Source: Brachionus koreanus (taxonomy: Eukaryota; Rotifera; Eurotatoria; Ploima; Brachionidae). Taken from it: a stretch of DNA of 64,000 nucleotides. Positions 49,563 through 61,735 of this stretch are shown piece after piece. The DNA is taken from the NCBI GenBank assembly GCA_016987375.1, contig PJRA01000220.1, forward strand, positions 40,650 to 104,649, in the 5' to 3' direction. The position numbers and the translations under genes were made by a program. The number at the start of each line of letters is the position of its first letter. Within the stretch, counting starts at the first letter, position 1. The notes beneath the pieces are model-generated. The model was not told the DNA's origin, did no database searches, and was given only the letters and a program-made list of their open reading frames with translations.

Positions 49563-50760
49563 AATTAATTGATAAAATTAAGTTCATCCTTCATGTCCGA
49601 CTCTTAATAAATCAGATACGAGTCATTGGCAATTAATTAGAAAACTAGAAAATATAATTTTACTCACAAGGATATTACAGAAATTAAGATGAATGACGTT
49701 AAAATTAGAAAAAACAACGAAATCACCGAAGCTTTCGCAGATTATCTAGCAAATACCTTTTCAGAGCAAAATGAAAACCAAATTATTCAGCAACAAGACT
49801 TCGAACATTATACTTTTGGTATAAATGAATACATCTCAACAGATGATTTAGCAAAGGCGATTAAAAGTATCTCAAATAAAAAATCGAGCGGATTCGATGG
49901 TATATCAAACAAAATCCTTAAAAATGTGCCGTACAAGACTCTGAAACAAATTCACTCAATATTTAATTACTCAATTAAATTAGGACACATTCCAAGTTAA
50001 TGGAAGAAGGCAAGAGTTATAGTTATTTTAAAAAAGGTAAGCCACCAGATGATCCCGATTCCTTTAGGCCTATATCATTATTATGTTGCTTAGGCAAGCT
50101 TTTAGAAAAAATAATTAACCAAAAATTACAAAACTGGGCCGAAATTAGTCAGATGGGTAGTATTTACCCAACTGTCAAGCAGGATTCAGAAAAGAGAGAT
50201 CGACACAAGAGCATATTTTAAGAATAAATCAATCAATTTGTGAAGGCATTAATTACAAAAAATTAATAGAGGCCGTATTTTTTGACCTATAAAAAGCCTT
50301 TGATAAGGCATCGCATTACGGGATCATTAAAAAACTGAGCAATTTGGGATTAAACAAGTGCCTATTAAACTGTGTGCCTATTGAACTTCCTGAGCAATAG
50401 AACCTTCCAAGTGAATTATAAGGACTGCGTTTCAGCTGAAAAGCCAATAAATTGCGGAGTTCCACAAGGCACTTGTCTCTCACCAACTATCTTCATTATT
50501 TATTTCAGTGACATAGCTAATACTTTGCCAGAGAATGTAAAAATAGAACTGTTTGCTGATGACCTATGCATCTGGATGACTGGTAAATCATTAAAAGAGC
50601 TAGGAAATCATCTTCAAACTGCTATAAATAAAGTCATCGATTTCTGTAAAACTTGAGGCTTTAAAATAAACCTTTCAAAAACCTATTACACAACATTTAC
50701 AGCAGCAGGGCAAAGAAAAAACTATGAGCTCAAATACAAATTAAAGCTTTAAATTGGTAG
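49563..50760 (+). mobile_element. Jockey-like non-LTR retrotransposon, RT region, few breaks
   Basis: Nearly continuous RT coding with only a few stops or shifts: 'EAFADYLANTFSEQN', 'LAKAIKSISNKKSSGFDGIS' (about 49849-49908), 'YSIKLGHIPS', 'DDPDSFRPISLLCCLGKLLE' (about 50050-50109), 'AGFRKERSTQEHIL' (read across a shift near 50165), 'KAFDKASHYGIIKKL' and 'NCGVPQGTCLSPTIFIIYFS' (about 50450-50510). The catalytic 'ELFADDLCIWM' follows (about 50547-50579), then 'FKINLSKTYYTTFTA'. The FADD box and GVPQGT motif are typical of the Jockey clade. Upstream endonuclease and downstream zinc-knuckle parts are missing. It is younger than the other relics here. Confidence 0.85.
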
Positions 50761-51188
50761 TCCTTTTTATTATCTTAATTAAAAAAATAATTTATAACTT
50801 TGTATTGCAATAAGCTTTAAATTTTTCAGTATTCTATTAAAACATTTAGGTAAATTGTATCTATTACTCTTTTTTACTCCTTTTTTCTTTTGTAAAAATT
50901 CAAAATTTTCAAATTTGAGGGTTTAAACGAAAGCGAAGGCTATTCGGACAACCCCAGGGGCATTCCCCCACAATTATTTATTAAAAAAAAAAAGTGCGTC
51001 AATTTACCTGAAAAATAACAGCCAAAAAATAATTGATTATATTAGCTTAAATAAAAATAGCTATAAAATAAAAATAAAACTTAATCTATTAGCTAATTTA
51101 TTTTCGAGTCAAAATAGCAAAAAAAGTTAATTAAATTAGTAAAAAAAAATCAAGTTTTTTTAGTAATCAATTAATATTTCAAAATTAA

Positions 51189-51410
51189 TGTTAAGACCCG
51201 AGTTTTGTCATCTCTTAATCTTCTTCTCTAGACCTCATTTAAATGTAGTTAAGTCATAACTGCAGCCAGAGCACGCTAACGCTTACCACTATATAAACCA
51301 CTACTTAATTGTATTAACTTTGGATTCCATTTAATAAACTTTTAACTAAATTAAATTGTTTTATTTATTTCTTGGCTTTAATCCCTAAAGTCCGAACTCG
51401 AGACTTTACA
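51189..51410. mobile_element. Solo LTR of an LTR retrotransposon
   Basis: A 222-bp unit starting TGTTAAGACCCGAG and ending CTCGAGACTTTACA, with TG...CA termini. It is flanked by TTAA on both sides (51185-51188, 51411-51414), a 4-bp target duplication. Inside, in the right order, are a TATA box (CTATATAAACC, about 51290) and an AATAAA (about 51332), as expected for U3-R-U5. Its base composition is clearly less AT-rich than the flanks. No internal region or second LTR is near, so recombination probably removed the rest. Confidence 0.75.
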
Positions 51411-51414
51411 TTAA

Positions 51415-52239
51415 AGTTAATTTCATTAGTGTCTCTTCTTTATTTTCACGATCATAGCTAACAATTTCTTGAATCCTCTCATCTAGGGTTTAAATTGACC
51501 AACCCAGTCTCTAATCTCCTTTATAATATTGACCGTTTAAGTGCAATTGAGGTGCACATCTTTGAGACATCGAAACAAATCCTTTATTAAGGTTTAATGA
51601 CTCAAATTGATTTGAAATTTCGTCAGCCTTAGCAGCCTCCATTTGATTATTCAAGTTTGAGATTTTCTTTATGTTCTTTTTCTGATTGTAAAAAAGCTAG
51701 CTGTCTAATAACTAGAAGCTATTTTGTAGATTGCTAATTCAATTACGCATAAGATTAAAAATAAATGGCTAAAAAAAATAATTTAATTAAATCAAGCTAA
51801 TTAGATATTAGTTAATTTAGTAAATTTTATTTTGACATAGAACCCTGTAGGCTTAAGTCAAACCAAAAAAATTATTTTAAAATTATTTTTATAAGAAATT
51901 GGGGCTTAATTAAACAAAAATAAAACTTTAAAATATTTTAAAATATTTTTTTGCATTGCTCACAAACATCGTCATCTTTTTATTTTTTCAACGATTAAAA
52001 AAAATAAATAAAAAATTAATTTTGAAGATAAAAATTTTATTTTCACTTCATTTTTCTTTATGAATTAAATTATCAGTGAAAACTAAAACTAAACGTGTTT
52101 GCTTTGATTTTTAAAAATAAACTTTTAAAAGGAAAAAAAAAAAAAAACAGAAAAAAAAATATATAATTTTATAAAATGATAAAATCCTAAACAAAAAAAA
52201 TAATGGACAAAACAAAAATTCCAATTGATTTGATTTATC
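51415..52239. other. Spacer downstream of acetyl-CoA carboxylase
   Basis: AT-rich. The first 250 bases are somewhat less AT-rich and may be further debris of the LTR element, but no protein motif can be read. The rest is the 3' side of the carboxylase gene. Confidence 0.4.
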
Positions 52240-55200
52240 CTAATTGCGAATGGGCGTCGAATTGAGTAGAGACGTTTCGGATGATTTTTGATTTTTCTCA
52301 GCCAATTTCACACTCAATAGATCCATGATAGCCTTAATTCGCTTCTCTGACACAGTCTGAACCACATGCTCAATTGATTCCATGGCAATATCAGGATATT
52401 GGTCAATTAGACCTTTTATATGATTGAAAACTTGATCATGTTTTAGTTTTTTTATTTTATCCCAAGCAAAGCTGTCTTCTCTAAGATTTTTCTCATCGTC
52501 TAACTGAGACTCAAGCCACAAGGCCAACTTTTCATTTTCGTTCCAATTAATAGTTTCAATTTCATCTATCCATTGTTTCAACAAACACAATGAATCCTCA
52601 AAACTCTGCTCTGAATTGGACATAATCAATTTGACCAGATCGTCCTGTGCCAACAGTCTTCTCAGCCTCCAGTAAAAAAACCGTCTACTAGTCTTCCACT
52701 CAATAATTTCTTTGATAACACTTTTTTGTTTCATTCGGCCAGGCGTATCGTGCAAATCGGCAAAAGTAACCGATATTTGATGATAAATGGGAATTAGCTG
52801 CTTTTCTCTAGTCTCGAGACTTTTCTCAAGCTCGTTTATATTTTGTCTTAGCTCACCAGTAGGCTCGTTTTCACACTGAGCTCTTAGCGCTTTTATTTTC
52901 TCTTTCAAATCTTTGCATACAACATCAACACGATGCATAGTTTTGACCAAATCTCTAGTTCTATACTTTATTTCGACAGTGCCCTCGGGCTCGAGCACAT
53001 TACCTCTACTTTCTTTGTCTGCATACATTTCCATATAGCGGTCGTTTATTGTCGGATCGACAACGACCCATGCGCCTCCTCTCAATTCGGCATTTGGCGG
53101 TATGTAAATAATCACTGGTTGTCTATATTCTGTAAGTGCGTCGACAATATAGGCGCCAAATTTAATCACTTGTTCGTACATGTCTTTCATGCCGCCTGAA
53201 AAGCCTCGCCAATTGGCGAATATAATGAGAGGCAGCTGTTCGCGGTTAAAGTCCTTGATAGCTTGAGAAGTTTTGTAGGCCGAGTCAGGGAACCAGACTT
53301 GTCCAGCTTGTTGCAGAGAGCGAGCATCGGTGTCCAGATTGGCTGGATCGGCAGGCGTTTGCAGCTCGACCGCTCTAGTCTCGACAGCGATTACTCCGAG
53401 CGGAATGCCGCCTAGACGAGCTCGGCCGCACACCACAGTCTTGGCCCAGGCTTTCATCACTTCGTGAAACGAATCACGGTCAAAAAATCCGCTCTGCCAG
53501 CCGCCATTCATTTTTCCTTCGAGCATGTGACGCGGATCGTACGCCATTTTAGTCGGATAGTAGTCGATTTCTCTATCAATCGAATCGAAACAACTGCTTA
53601 CAATGGGCAGTCTCAATGGAGCGTTACGCACCAGTCTGTCGGGCATATATGCCAGCCATTTGAGTATTAAAAATACGCCTTCAAAATCATCAGTTACCAC
53701 GTCATGAGATATGCCATTGTTGTGCATTATTTGCACGCCTCCCAATTGTGTATTAGATGTGTAGACTTCGCGTCCGAGAACTTTGTTCAATGCGCTAGCA
53801 CCAGTCAATATTATGTGACTGTTTTCTACTTGAATTACTCTCTGGCCCAAGCGAACCAAATAGGCGCCTATGCCCACAGCACGACAAGTAACCAAGCTGA
53901 TTGTGCATATTTCGTTATAAGCCTGGGACGTTTCGCCTGCAATCATTCCCGAGCCGCGCAAATTCTCTACTCCAATGCCGTTTTCTTTGCCCATTATGTC
54001 AACTATTTTGTATCGTTTCTCGTTTGTTGTCTCATCAATTATTAGTTGAGCATTCAAAATGGACGCGTTTGTTTCACTCTCTTTTATTTTTTGATAATCG
54101 CTTGGCGTCAAATAAATATACTTGTAGCCTTTGTCCGGATTTGTTTTATCGTTCCATGCCACTTGAAACAATTGTTTGAGCTCTTCGGCAAGACCGATTC
54201 GAGCACCACTATTAGCCGATATGTAAATTCTAGGTATGCATAGTTTTCTGGCCAATTGAGACGCTTTTTTAAACACCAAATCCTCTTCCATGCCAAAACT
54301 TCCTATTTTATACGTAATGTCATTGGCAATCACAATTATTTGTCTGCCATTCGTGTACTCTGGCGTTTTAATGCTCATTTTCCACGCAATCATGCCGTTT
54401 GTGTTCTCGCCCGGCAATCGATTGGTCTCAACAAGCTCGTTTTGTTCATTGAGCACAAGTTCAACACTAGTGAAAAAGTCCGACTGCATTAAATTGTTTA
54501 GTTCGTTTTTAATTTTCTCCTGATAGCTCAAACATTGAGCTTGTTTAGTTTGTTTTAAAGTGGACAATTTGTTGTAATGATTGCGCCATATTTTCATCAA
54601 CGATTGTCGAAACATTTCGGGAAAATCGTACACATAAGTGGTGCCGCTTGATTGAGCTGCAAATCGCTTTTGCTGCAAGTGATCTCGCGTAAAGTACGGC
54701 GTACGCAGTAAACGTCCGTGCAACGGTCCTTTTTTGTGCGAATAACTCTCAAAATAGGTTTCGCCCGATACTTGATCGGTAATTTCGCGATACAACGATA
54801 TGTCCAAATAGTAGCCGCTCTCATTGGTCAAAAATATTCGTATGGGCACCTTTTCGCCTTCGGGCGTCAATCTAAGAGTCATTTTAAGCTCGGCTTGCAG
54901 CACTCTCAGCTTCCACAGACGCGAGCCATACTTGAGCACCATTGAGCGAACGCTCTCTTCTACTTTGAGCGGATCTATGCACACACACGGCACAAAGCAC
55001 ATGTATATGTGATTGCAGTCGGTCTTATTGGCGACAGGGTGCGAAAAAGCGCACTCGAGCTCGTTCAGCGCTTCGAGCAGTGTTCTCTCAGCTTCGGACT
55101 GCAAGTACTCGTAGCTTGCCTCTTTGGTAACCAAGTCCGAATGACGAATAATGCATCTGGCAAAAAATCTAAAATCAGTCACCTCTTGTCCCTTGGGCAC

Positions 55201-58200
55201 TTTGGCTCGGCCCAAGTACAAGTGCATTTTTAAATTGCCTGTCGGTATTAGCTCGAGAGAAAAGTTTCTCAAACGATAGATTTCGAGTTGAAAGGCCATT
55301 GCCGGCTCCAAATGACGATATATCTTGTCTTCTTGATAGTCGTCACGTGCTCTAAACGTAAAAAAAGACGGCTGTTGTCGCTTTTGTCCCACACTAAATG
55401 TCAATCGTCTAACTTTTTTTTCTCTTAGCAGACACTTTTTTGTCTGAACAAAATCTAAGAAAACACTAGCCAACGATTCGTCATCAATGTCAGTGGCAAA
55501 GTCGCGTATAAACACATTTAAAATGTTAATTGTGTCATTGTAGGAAGAGGACGAGGACGTTGAGTCAGTGATCGATTGTTTGCGGCTTTGTGGCGTACTA
55601 AGCACAGCACAGTTCATATTGCTGGCAATTGACTCGAGCTCTTGGTCGTGTTTTAAATTAGCAGCTGGATGATGATTTGCAAAGTCTGGCGACGTGTCAG
55701 CACTGTTTATTTGAAGTGTTGGACTCGAATTTTGAGATTTGAGCTCGCTGCTTTTGAACACTTTAAAGCGTGAGACTAGCTCGTCAAAATTGTTGACGGC
55801 CGTGCTCCAATTTTCGAATGCAGACAAAATGCCCATGCGTTGAAATTGCATTTTTTCATCGCTATTGTTCATTAGCACAGTCAAAATGTCGCTCTGACTC
55901 TCGACATGTGGCATTGTGGCAAATTTGTACAACGATCGATTCGGATGATTGGACGGCAATTGAAGCTGAAACTCGACCAAACATTGTCCATTGTTCAAAA
56001 AATAGTGCTGCACACTGTTCAACTCGTAGGCTATGTAGGAGCGACGCACATACACCTCCAACGCTGCCTGTCTTACTTGTACATTTGTGTGAAAGAAAAA
56101 CGAGTGCAACACGTCGAATATAGACGTTTCGGACAAAATCATTTTTTGCAAGCTGTCCTGACACATTTTGTGTCCGTACATGTTAATGGCCGACAAAAAC
56201 ATGGACTCCATTTGATTGTGGCGTTGCTCGTAGGGCGGCTGCTGAAAGGCAATGAGAACTTGGCGCGCTTTTAGCGACACTTTGCCATTCTTGGGATTTT
56301 TTAGCTGTGTTAGCTCTTGAAGCGACGAGGTCAATTCGTCTGTCAACGTCGGATCTTTGCTAAACAAAACATTTATCAACATTATAACCAATTGATTTTT
56401 GTTCGAGTAATTGGCATGCGAAAAAATAACATTTAGAACAGCTTCCATGTTGTCTTTGTGCAATTCGCGCAAATTATTAATGCATTTGTCGTAATTCGAA
56501 TGCTGAAATTGTCCTTCGACAGCTATGTACTGTTTGATCAAGTCCTGTATGACCATTTTCATGTGTCCCTTGATGCCATTGCGATACCGTTGCACTAGTT
56601 GCACAACAAATTGAACATTATTGAAAAAAGCTTCTCGTTCGCTTTTTTTCTCAATTGAATTGGCATATGTGTCAATTACATTGGCTATTTGTTGACTTGG
56701 AAACTGAGCTAGTACCGATGTTAAATTGTTAGCGTACTGAGTGATTAGGCGATAGATGCTTTTTTCGACCAGTTGAGGAATACGTCCTTGTATGGAGGAG
56801 ATCAAATCTTGGAGTTCGAGCAGAGGCAGACTCGGATCGCGGAGCGCATTCATTAGAGTGTTGACGGCCGACTCGGCTCGCTCTTTAAAGTAAGGCTCCG
56901 GATACGAATAGCCGGCGAGTATGTGCGACAAGGCCTCTTTTGTATTCTGAAAAACTTGATGCAGCTTGTTGCCTTTTACTTTAGGGCCTTTGGGCTCGGC
57001 AAATTTTTCCTTGTACAAATTGACCTGTTGAACAAGGGACATGTCGTCCACTTCGAGTCGAGCGATAATGGCGCCCACTTCCAAAACAGAGCCGTTTCGC
57101 TTAACGTGCTGCACTCTACCGCTAACTGTCGATCTAAGCTCCATAATCATTTTCATTACTTCGATTTCGGCGTACACTTGACCCGCTTGCACATGCTCGC
57201 CGTCATCGACCAAAAAGTGAACTAGTTTGCCAGCCGACGGCGATCGAAGCAAAGTCGGATCGTTCTGCTTTTGAAATACGCACGTTTCGATCCCGATCGT
57301 AATGCGGTACGTGTTCACGTCCTCGATCAAAAAAGTAACGTAGCTCGAGCCATCAAAATTGATCAATAGGCCGCCGTCTATCAGCCGATGAACCTCCACT
57401 TCCACATAGGAATTGTTCATTACCAATATGTAGCTGTTTGGTCCGCATTTAGTAGCTGTTAGAACATACTTGTAATTGTCCTGAACTAGTTCAACATCTA
57501 CACTTGTTTTCAATGTGTTCAGTGGCAGTATTTGACCACGTTCTAAATTGTGTCTAAAATTGTGAAATTTGTCCTCTATTTGTTTGTCGGCAACATGCAA
57601 TGCAGTGCATATAATCGAGAGAATTAGATCTGGCTGTTGGGTTACTAGTCGATTGGCAATCAAGTAATCGAGCCAACCAGTGTCAAGTCTATTCTCAATG
57701 TAGGCTTCGGTCTCGAGCAATTTAATCAAGTATTCAACAGTGGTGCGAAAATCGCCCCGAATCGACAGCTCTTTTAGAGCAAATACCAAGTTTTCTCGGG
57801 CTATTTCTCGCGTTTCGCCCCACGAAAAACAATGGCCGAATTGTGAATCGGCAAATTCGTGCAAGCCGCCACACGCCGCCAAACTAAAGTATCCCCAAAC
57901 ATTTCGATTGCTGCGAAAAGTAAGCTCTCTCACGTTGCCCGACGAGGGCTTGAAGCCTTCGTCCGGATTTTCGCTTGTTATACGAGCGGCAATCACGTGA
58001 CCCTTGGCCTCAGGTCTTCTAGTCCAACTGTCAAAGTCAATTTCACAGTCGCTATTCAAATTTTCGTTGTACAACTTTCGTATGTCTTTTATTCGATGCA
58101 GAGGCAAGCCCATTGCAACTTGAAGTTGACAAGCAGGCAAGTTGACACCAGTTATCATTTCAGTGCACGGATGTTCGACTTGAAGGCGAGGATTCAACTC

Positions 58201-59518
58201 GAGAAAGCAGTAAGTGCAATCCTCCGGGTTGTACAAATACTCGACAGTTCCGGCGCTCACATAGCCAACCATTTTGGCCAATTTGACTGCATCTCTTTCC
58301 ATGCTTTCCAGTATATCACGGTCGGCGACCACAGCCGGCGCTTCTTCGATTATTTTCTGATGTCTTCGTTGAATGGAGCAGTCGCGGCCGAACAACGAAA
58401 TAGCACTGCCATAACAATCGGCCAATATTTGCACTTCGATGTGACGCGCATTCGGCGCAAATTTCATTATGAAAACGGGCGAGCCCGGTACTTCGGCCTG
58501 CACTTGGCGAAACGAGTGCGCAAAGTCTTCTTCGTTTACCACTTTGCGAATACCTTTGCCGCCGCCACCTTCACTAGCTTTAATCATGAGCGGATAGCCG
58601 ATTTGACGCGCTCGTTCCAAGCCATCCTCGGCCGTGCTCACACACGCTTTTTCATACGTTTCCATGTCGACTGTACAAGTCTTGACAGTCTGTTTGACTG
58701 TTAGATTGGAGCCGGACCATGGTATGGTGGGAACGTTGGCCGTTTGAGCTACAATTGACGAGGCAATTTTGTCGCCCAGAGCCCACATGGCCGATTCGGG
58801 CGGCCCTATGAACGCAATGTCGTTGCGCGTCAGTATTTCGGGAAGCTTCGGATTCTCCGATGCATGGCCCCAGCCGGCCCATACCGCTTGAACTGGTATA
58901 CGCTTAGCTATGTCCAATATCAAGTCACAGTTGGCGTAGTTGTTGTTGTTTGACCCGCCTGGCACAGGAACACAATGATCTGCCATTCTTATATACTCTT
59001 TTTAAAATGAGTGCACACTTTTAGACAATTAAACAATGGCCAAGTCTAGATTTGACTTACCTGCATTGGCTTTCAAGTCCTCGGGAGTGTACATTACGGC
59101 AAATTTGATTGCGCGCTCGTTTCTGAACACTTCGTAAGACCAGCGACGTATTGAACGCATGCATTTGACAGCCGCAATGCCATTGTTGGCTATTAGAACT
59201 GTTTTGATGACACGAGTGCCGCCAAATTTTTGCACAAACTCGTCTGGCGAGCCGATTATGCTAAGCTCGTTTGGATCGAACAGCTTGTGCGATGATCGCC
59301 GTGAGGTCAATATTGAATTTGGCGACGCGTTCGATTGTCTTAAATTGAAAAAAACAAAACAATGCACAAACAAAATGTTGTGAGTGTGCGTTTCAATCTT
59401 ACTTTAGGCTTTCAGAAGAACTGTTCGCTTTCATTGTTGAATTTTCGTTCATGGAGGCTAACGATTCGCTTGATTGGGACTTACCTATTGAGAATTTAAC
59501 TGATACGTTCTTGTTCAT
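52240..59518 (-). CDS. ACACA: Acetyl-CoA carboxylase, multidomain animal type
   Basis: It carboxylates acetyl-CoA to malonyl-CoA, the committed step of fatty-acid synthesis. Three exons fit exactly: 59403-59518, 59061-59338 and 52240-58997, giving 2383 aa, close to animal ACC1 length. Biotin carboxylase domain: '[20 protein letters not shown]', '[19 protein letters not shown]', the ATP-grasp loop '[11 protein letters not shown]' and '[19 protein letters not shown]'. BCCP domain: biotinyl-lysine motif 'EVMKM' (about 57155). A central ACC region follows. Carboxyltransferase domain: '[18 protein letters not shown]', '[16 protein letters not shown]' and '[18 protein letters not shown]'. All catalytic landmarks are present. 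The last exon of 6.76 kb has no introns and is much less AT-rich than its surroundings. The N-terminus is Ser-rich ([13 protein letters not shown]), a plausible phosphorylation region. Confidence 0.97.
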
Positions 59519-59560
59519 TTTAGTTTATCATCTAAAATTAGACAACCAAAATTAGACAAC
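59519..59560 (-). promoter_or_regulatory. Acceptor-like site and mini uORF before ACC start
   Basis: On the minus strand GTTGTCTAATTTT occurs twice in tandem, the second copy running into TTTTAG 13 nt before the start codon. Right after that AG, ATG ATA AAC TAA forms a 3-codon uORF ending one base before the main ATG. A spliced leader or 5'-UTR exon may join here. Confidence 0.4.
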
Positions 59561-61735
59561 ACTCCATTAAATGTATTCTTATTATTCTTTATGTTCACAT
59601 GTTTTTTGGAAAATTTTAGAAAATTAAAAAATATGGTTGCTTTGGTTGCAAAGTGACACAAATTTCACTGTGTCGACTTGCATTAGTTTATTTATTTTTG
59701 TGTGTATAGAAATATTTAAATGAAGAAAAAAAGTGCATGATGCATGTATAGAAGAAAGAGAGAGAGAGAGAAAATTCTTTAACAAAAGCCCGAAGCATTC
59801 TGTGCCTTGAGGCTCAATACTATTCTCATTAATACATTCCTCTGTTTGACTTGTTTTTATGAGCCAACTGACAAACTATTAAGCTCCATTCACATCTCTA
59901 TTTAAAATAAACTTTTAATCATACGATTTTTTTATTAAATGTTTAATCATCAGATATTAAGCTTTGAAAAATTTTGACGCAAAGCTATCACCTCATGTGA
60001 AATTTGCAATAATTTATTATAATTCTATGCCATTTTAGAAACTCATTAAGCCATGACGTCATAATAGCAATAAAATTAGGCTCAACTTCAACTAGTAGTT
60101 TGCTTATGCAAAATAAGTAAAATAGAGCGACGAAATTTAAATTTTTATAATTAAGGAAAATATTTTAATTGCATACAACTATTTAGTTGTCAATCAATTT
60201 AGAGATAAAAAAATAAAAAAAGAGAAAAAATGTGCTGAATCAAAACCTATGAATATTAAACGGGCTTTTATTCTTTTGTTCAAGTCACGAGGACTAGCAA
60301 CAATCTGCATTTTAAATTGTAAAAACTAAAGCTGATTGATAAAAAAATCTAGTTTAATAAATGATTTTGTTTTTGTTTTTTCAACACAAAAATTATGTTT
60401 CAATTGTTAAAATTTTTTTTCTTAGAGCCAGAGTTATAATTTTTATTCAAAATTCATTCAAATAATTAAAATAAATATTTTCTCTTTTAATTAAGAAAAA
60501 AAAAATTATAATTAAAAATTAAGGAAATTTGTTATTAGAGTATGATTTTATGACAATGAATAGATGAATAAATGAGTTGGAAATCTTAATTTACTTAATT
60601 TTGGAAACCAAAAATACATTAAAAAATTATTTTTTTAATTTTCTTACTAATTTTAAATTAATCATTTTTTGTTTTTAGGAATTTGTAAAATAGTATTTTA
60701 GGCGTTTGATGTTACATTTTTCTTTGTCTTCAGTTAAATAAATAGAATAATTATTGAAAATTTTTTTTTTCAATCAGAAATCTATAATCAAAAAAAATAC
60801 TAAAATTAATTAATTTTTTTTGCAAAACATACGTATTTTCATGGAATAAAAAGTAAAAGAACTGTGTACTGCATGGGACACTAGAGAGAGATAAATTGAC
60901 CAAAGAAGACAAAGAAGAGGAGCTAGAAACAAAAAGCATTCTGAGAAGCGTGTGCTTAGAACCAAAGCGTCAGTACAAGCAGCTAAACCATCAATTGTGC
61001 CACTTTTATTTATTCAATAAAATAAACTAAGCTAAACTAAAAAGAAAAGGTAACATTAAGGCCAGAAAAAAACCCTCCGAATTTTGTGTGTTTTAAGTAA
61101 ACTAAAAATATGAAACTATTTATTTTAATATTAATATTAAAAATAAATTTAAATTATCAGATAAAGGTTTACTTAAATACTTCTTACTAGCCCACTTTAT
61201 TAAAGACTAAAAATCCTAGTACCCAAATGCCATAAACAAATAATTAACAAAATAATATCATAATTTTTTAAGTGAAATAGCACAATTAAATCTAAAGTTA
61301 GACAATCGAGCTAGTCATTTAAATTAATTATTTATTTTTTTGAAGAATTTTTTTTTGTAAAATTGAAATTTTACATTAAAATAACAAAGTAAATTGACAT
61401 GCAATATAAAACCAATTTATTTTAGTTTATTTTACATTTTGGCTCAAGTTACTAATAAGATTTTAAAAGTATTTTTTTTTCTAAATAATTGTCTATTGAA
61501 GAAAAATTAAAAATAAAAAATAATTGTATTATAAATATAATATTTAAATTAAAGTTAAATCATTTTTTAATGAAAAAAAAAATAAAATAAACTATTTTTG
61601 AGCTTCAAAATAAAAAATAAATTCATTATCGTATAAAATTTTTTTTTTAATTATTGATTATTCTTAAAAAAAACTAATAAGGAAAAATTTTTATATGTAT
61701 ACATATATTATTAATAAATTAACATTAGGTATATT
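59561..61735. other. ACC upstream / INCENP downstream spacer
   Basis: About 2.2 kb of mostly AT-rich DNA with a GA microsatellite at 59757-59771. A less AT-rich block at about 60860-61000 contains no family-like frame; on the minus strand it could be a leader exon or promoter of ACC. Nothing firmer can be said. Confidence 0.4.
59757..59771. repeat. GA dinucleotide repeat
   Basis: A short AG/GA run upstream of the ACC start. GA tracts in animal promoters can bind GAF-like factors, but none is implied here. Confidence 0.6.

Noticed and set aside
52933..57225. Many other antisense frames across the ACC exon
   Set aside because: They are mirror frames of the carboxylase; none has a start context, splice logic or recognisable domain.
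57859..58704. 281-codon plus-strand open frame, antisense to ACC
   Set aside because: It lies wholly inside the biotin carboxylase coding exon on the other strand. Its length comes from the less AT-rich codons of ACC, and its sequence has no family motif.
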